From contig OX392532.1 in assembly GCA_947623455.1 (NCBI GenBank), positions 24,898,792 through 24,962,791 of the forward strand: a stretch of DNA of 64,000 nt, in the 5' to 3' direction. The stretch comes from Mimachlamys varia (Eukaryota; Mollusca; Bivalvia; Pectinida; Pectinidae). Below the pieces are notes generated by a model, which ran no database searches, had not been told where the DNA came from, and saw only the letters and a program-made list of their open reading frames with translations. Positions 59,580 to 64,000 of the stretch are shown here, piece after piece. How positions within the stretch are numbered: position 1 is the first letter of the stretch; every line of letters starts with the position of its first letter. The translations under genes and the position numbers were made by a program.

Positions 59580-60600
59580 CCCGGGGAGGGGATGCTGATC
59601 CGAGCTCTGGCAGACCCCACACATTTAGCTAAAGCACATTTCCGGAAATGTAACATGGCCAAGCTGACAGCGAGTCCATGTTTCCTGGTCGAACCAGACT
59701 GATACAGGCAAATGCTCAGAATATATTTTCCCAGGACATGAAACCCGGAGCAGCCTGATCTTCAAGGACCTGATGAAAATGCACAATGGAAACATGGACA
59801 TTATTTCAAATCGTTTACCTGCTGTATTGGATGCGACTGTCGCATGCTACTCTGGTGACTGTACCAAATGTAAACAACATTCTGTTGTGTGCTCGGGGGG
59901 TGATGGAGACAACTAATGGACCCGCTGAATCATAATGTGTGCTCTGGGGGTGACAGACAACTGATGGACCCCCTCAATGTGTGCTCTGGGGAGGGGGACG
60001 GAGACAACTGGAGGACCTGCTCAATGTGTGCTCTGGGGGTGACAGAGACAACTGGTGGACCCGCTCAATGTTTCTGAGTGCAAATCAAATTGATCGCCTT
60101 CAGATGACATCAGATGATGAGAATTAAATTGGTGCTGGAACTGCTGAAGATAAAACTGAGCACTGAGACAGTCCACTCAATGTGTCTGAATACATTGACA
60201 CAAAAGAAGGAGGGATGTCACAGAACTTTAAATGGATCTTTGACAAAGCATCAGAATTTTGGAAGGAATGCTGGGGAACGGTTTGACTGAACACCATTTT
60301 AACTGTGAATAACACGACGGGCAAGGCTAGTCAATAGAAAGTAAAACATCTTGGTGGAATTCTGAGTATAAGGGGGTCAGACCTCAGCTAGACCAAATAA
60401 GCTTCTGATGTGAAGAAGAGAAAACTTGAACTGTTGGTGGTACAGCACAGGGAGCACGCGAAAATTTATAAAGTCTGCCAGGAAGTCCAACTACAGAAAA
60501 GGTCAGCTTGATCCAACACTGCATCAATCCAAGGGAGACAATCAACCTCAAGACCACCTGTATTGATGAGAAGAGAAATGACATTTTAATTTATGGACTT
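59580..60600 (+). pseudogene. Decayed coding sequence, family not recognised
   Basis: Coding-like pieces in several forward frames: GMLIRALADPTHLAKAHFRK (59589 on), KDLMKMHNGNMDIISNRL (59766 on), SGDCTKCKQHSVVC with paired cysteines, NFKWIFDKASEFWKECW (about 60230) and VKKRKLELLVVQHREHAK (about 60410). Frames break between them. The order and composition suggest one long protein, now a pseudogene or a processed transposon gene. GMLIRA also appears in the 2-kb unit (17542). Composition (GC-richer, coding-like) differs from the flanks. Confidence 0.35.
59887..60072. repeat. 45-50-bp tandem repeat, 4 copies
   Basis: Units of tgtgctctgggggtgacaga, then caactgatggacccgctcaa, with indels (one unit has ggggagggggacgg). 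It lies inside the decayed coding region. Confidence 0.85.
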
Positions 60601-61944
60601 TTTTTTAAATAATACATAAAATTCAAGAAATATGTAACAGATAAAACAAAGTTACATATATTATGACTACCTGAGGGAGCCTCCCTGTGGCGTGGTCGGA
60701 CAATGTTGTTTCTGTTTATTATATATTGTATATTATATAATGTTATGATACTATAGCTTATGCCATCAAAAATTAATTTTGTTGTTGTTTTCTTTTATCA
60801 AGCCCTTTTCAATTCCAACATACAGTTTTCTGAAATCTACATGACCATAGCATAAATTGGAATTCAAGCAATATTGCCTGTTATTATGAATAAAATACCA
60901 CTCCAAACTGATATGATCAACATTAACACACAAACTACTGTGGCACAAATGTGAACAATCCATATTACTTTTTATGTCTAAGTTTCCTTAAAAAACCATG
61001 AATGATAGTCTATGTGCATGTTTTTTTCCCTCATATCAAATCCCTTGGATCTTTAAAACTCATCAGGCCATTAAGATACGAAGACGGATTATTATAATAC
61101 ACAAAATGATCCATTCCGAATATATTCTATTGATGGTTATAATTAATAATATAATATATACCATGTGCATAGGCATAACACAATTATCTTCAACTTGTTG
61201 ATTCAGAAGTTGGGCATACATGTATATATGTCTGAATGTCTGACCTCGGTCACTAATATTGCTAATTAAATAGCCCTGGCCCCACTGTATCACATTGGGT
61301 TTTTTTCATCCACCGATATTGGATAATTTACTGGTGAATGTATGTACTGAGTAAGGGATTTTGACAATTTTTGGTCATTTGGTACAGATATATCCAAGGA
61401 TTCATCTCATAGGCCTTATATACTGTACTGTATATCCCTTAAAATCCCTGTATTAAAAATGAAGCTTTTTTAAAATCCCACTATTTTTTGTAAACAAATT
61501 ATTTATGGTACATGTATGAAATGATAAATGCACACACTTGCCAACCTATTTTTTTCATGTTTGTGCTCAAAATACCAAAAATTGGTTTCAAGGGTTAGCA
61601 GATAATCAAAGGAATCTTGGAAAAGGAGACAATTGCAAGTTCTGAGCCTGGCATATACCGGTACATAGTTAAACATATCATTTGATGTAACAATCGCTGC
61701 TGTAGTAATTCATCGTAACATTGGTCATATACTGATATAGACTGGGAACATAATTGCATCTGTTTTCGTTTTTCCTGCACACAATAAAAAAAAAATCTGT
61801 ATAAATGTATAATGCTTTATGCCTTAGATGCGACTATTAGATGGAAAGATTGGAAATCAACCTTATTTGGCAGGAAGCATCCTTAGGTGCTCAGGATTCA
61901 AAAGTGTACTCGTGGTTGGACTGACCCCCTAGGGTGGCTGTGTA
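60601..61944. other. No gene recognised
   Basis: AT-rich DNA with TA-rich simple stretches (60718-60740, 61140-61160). Short frames on both strands lack motifs or splice context. Confidence 0.4.
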
Positions 61945-61952
61945 CAGTAGAT

Positions 61953-62242
61953 TTGAGGTTTTTTAGGTAAAACCAATTTTCATGATATAATACTTACCAT
62001 AACTTTAGTATGCAATATATAGTACCTACACCCATCTTTGTAGCCCAAAACAAAAGATTCAAATCTCCCGCCTTCCCCCAACTATGACAGAGCCATAGAG
62101 TGATCTCCCTTCCTCAAAAACCTTTTATGGTGCCAAAAGACAACCAAGGATGAGGAGGCAAGGGGAGGAATATAGGGTGGGACTCCATAAAGTTATGGTA
62201 AGTATTACATCATGAAAATTGGTTTTACCTAAAAAACCTCAA
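61953..62242. repeat. Inverted repeat at the end of the DIRS-like element
   Basis: The left arm 61953-62007 (ttgaggttttttaggtaaaa, ccaattttcatgatataata) is complementary to 62188-62242 with two or three mismatches over 55 bp, around a loop of about 180 bp. The inner sequence ccataactttagtatgc is repeated directly at about 61997 and 62261. Complementary terminal and internal repeats next to the recombinase gene are a mark of DIRS-group elements. Confidence 0.7.
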
Positions 62243-62489
62243 TTTCATTTCAGTAATAATTACCATAACTTTAGTATGCGAATTCGTCTTACCGCAGTGG
62301 TGACTACGAATCCAGAAAACCAGGCTGATGGAGGAACTCGAGACATGCTCAAGGAGAGGGAAGGCCAAAAGGACAACCCCCAAAACACCCCATCACTAAA
62401 AAGTGGTAAAATGGTACCTCAACGTGAAACGGAGAGGTGAACCACCGTGATGCCTGATAGCATACTGATTACAAAGGACAATCACCTAA

Positions 62490-63513
62490 TTACTGTGGAG
62501 GCACCGCACCAGACTGTGCCACCACAACCGGCCCCAAGGAATACACCCCATCAGAATGGGATGATAAAGACCGCAGGTAAAAGTCCGTAAAGGCAGTCTG
62601 TCCCCGCCAAAAAGCCGCAGACATGACTTCCTGAAAGGAGCAGCCATTGAGTAGGGCCCATGATGCAGCAAGGGCCCTTACCTCTTGAGCTCTAACCTTA
62701 TACAGTGCCCGAACCTGATCATCAGAGTGATCATAGGCATACCTAATTACCTGACAAATCCACCTTGACACTGACTGAGAGGAGATATCCTGCTGACCCT
62801 GCTTAATGGGCACAAACAGTCGAGATCGAGGACCCCGCCCCCCCTTGGTTTTATCGAGATAAAACCTAAGAGCCCTACAGGGACCAAGTAACCTATCTCT
62901 CTCTCTTCTGAGCCAACAAAGGAGGTCAATGATTGGATTATGATAGGTTCGGGCGAAAAGTCGGGCACCTGATTCTTAGCCATAAAGGCTGGATCGGTGA
63001 GAAGAGTTACAGCAGCGTAATTCCTAGACCATCGTAGACATGAAGGGTGAGAGGACAACACTTGAATCTCACTCCTCCTACGAACTGAGGCCAGGGCTAT
63101 TAGAAACACTACCTGGAAAGTGACAAACTTCAAGGAAGCGAAGTCTAATGGCTTGCATGGTGCACGCATCAACGCATCAACGCCTCGAGCACCAGCAAAA
63201 GGTTCCACTACGGAGCCAACTGCCGAACCCTAGGCCTATCCAGACCAAACCCTCTGATCAAGGCAGAAAGGGATGGGGGTGAGCCCATCTCTGATCTGCC
63301 ATGAAAGACAGAAATAGCTGTACAATAGCCAGCTATAGTACCAGGGGCAAGATTGCGATCCTTGAACAACCATAGCAGGAAGTCTGCAATCAACTGGATA
63401 GAGGCCTTGACCAGATCAACCTTCCTCTGCTGAAGGAGGTTTGACCTGACAGAAAGAGCCAGTGGCTCTTCTAACAGGAGCGACAACAACCCTGGAAACC
63501 AAGGCTGCCTCGG
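62490..63513 (-). pseudogene. Tyrosine recombinase of the DIRS-like element
   Basis: The N-terminal SAM-like part reads SIQLIADFLLWLFKDRNL and APGTIAGYCTAISVFHGR (63489-63330). Then comes a stop TAG (63208-63210) directly before WNLLLVLEALM. An 8-bp duplication (acgcatca twice, 63164-63179) shifts the frame before FLIALASVRRRSEIQVL, which holds the box I arginine. Another frame break lies in the C/G run near 62840. The last part, YKVRAQEVRALAASWALL, is the H-x-x-R box, but glutamine stands where the catalytic histidine is expected. It ends near FWRGQTAFTDFYLR, where the nucleophilic tyrosine is kept. It would integrate circular DNA copies without target duplication; this copy is dead. Confidence 0.85.
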
Positions 63514-64000
63514 TCACATGGGTGCTATCAGAATGAAGGAGCATTGATGCTCCCAGAAACTCTGTAGGACCCTGCCCACCAGGTTGAAGGGAGGAAAGGC
63601 ATATGCATGCATTCCCTCCCAGTCCAGAGACAGAGCGTCCACGGCCCAAGCCCTCGGATCTGGAACCGGAGAGACAAAGGTTGGCAGTTGATTGTTCAGG
63701 GAGGTGGCGAAAAGGTCTACGTGAGGCCTGTCCCACATCTGACACCCCCCCTCAAAAATTGAGGAGTTCAGTTGCCCCTCTGTCAACACCGGCTGGCGGC
63801 GCCTGGAAAGAGAATCTGCCAGAACATTCAAGTTGCCAGGAAGATGCTTGACCTATATGGTCAGCTGCATCTCTTGACACCGAAGAAGAACACAAATAGC
63901 AAGGGCACACAGGATGAAAGACCTGGTCCCTCCCTCTCTCTCCAGATACGCAACAACTGTAGAGTTGTTCGTAGCCACACAAACCACCTTGGACTGCAGG
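63514..64000 (-). pseudogene. RNase H region of the DIRS-like element (partial)
   Basis: Reading from the window edge: ATNNSTVVAYLEREGGTRS, then HLPGNLNVLADSLSRR, a classic RNase H ending, then HVDLFATSLNNQLPTFVSP and WEGMHAYAFPPFNLV, found after RNase H in DIRS and Ty3-like elements. An in-frame TAG at 63853-63855 sits just before VKHLPGN, and TGA at 63514-63516 replaces a probable tryptophan codon (APM*PRQPWF). The domain would degrade RNA in the RNA-DNA hybrid during replication. It continues without a frame change into the recombinase. Confidence 0.85.

Larger units (their letters stand above)
61945..64000 (-). mobile_element. DIRS-like tyrosine-recombinase retrotransposon, 3' part
   Basis: On the minus strand, starting outside the window, come the RNase H region, the tyrosine recombinase and then the inverted repeats at 62242-61953. 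This gene order and the recombinase in place of a DDE integrase define the DIRS group. Every coding part has stops or frame breaks. Composition is more GC-rich than the flanks. The reverse transcriptase proper lies beyond the window edge. Confidence 0.8.

Noticed and set aside
62219..62440. 73-codon plus-strand frame at the DIRS end
   Set aside because: It runs through the inverted repeat and non-coding end of the element, opposite the recombinase strand.

Overview
This window looks like non-coding DNA from a bivalve mollusc nucleus, possibly a scallop or oyster relative. It is AT-rich and has no bacterial gene organisation. Instead it has GT-AG splice sites, tRNA-derived SINEs, a 5'-truncated LINE, a decayed mariner, a DIRS-type element, and the hairpin-capped repeats (agctcacctgg... 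to ...gggcctcttgtt) that I associate with molluscan genomes. That last association and the organism call are inference. No intact host gene can be read; most of the 64 kb is repeats nested in repeats.

Layout. 1-7.4 kb: small inverted-repeat elements (one with a perfect 8-bp target duplication and a SINE inside it), two SINE copies and short tandem repeats. 7.4-21.5 kb: a unit of about 2.06 kb present three times (A, B, C) plus partial copies. A and B are split by a 2.9-kb hairpin-capped element full of 145-bp tandem repeats, and C carries further insertions. 22.3-24.9 kb: a compound minisatellite that changes from a 39-bp to a 21-bp period. 25-29.6 kb: hairpin-capped elements, one inserted into an older one. 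30-35 kb: a SINE, palindromic elements, a 1.4-kb inverted repeat and a 35-bp minisatellite of about 37 copies.

35.8-51.0 kb is a 15-kb compound array of 25-bp and 57-bp units in higher-order repeats. It ends inside the last exon of a minus-strand gene of the WDR76/Cmr1 WD40 family (exons at 52752-52854 and about 50920-51072). Read on the minus strand, the 57-bp unit encodes the sort of C-terminus expected for this family (GRLHVFM then stop). The array therefore appears to have arisen by amplification of the 3' end of this gene's coding sequence. The visible exons carry a stop codon and frame breaks, so this copy looks dead or mis-assembled.

51-64 kb: another terminal-inverted-repeat element, a third SINE copy, a decayed mariner, a tRNA-like sequence, a LINE bounded by a 13-bp target duplication, a minus-strand 96-bp coding-type repeat (possible coiled coil), unidentified decayed coding sequence, and the RNase H and tyrosine-recombinase end of a damaged DIRS-like element running off the window.

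None of the genes form a pathway. The main content is how the repeats arose and moved.
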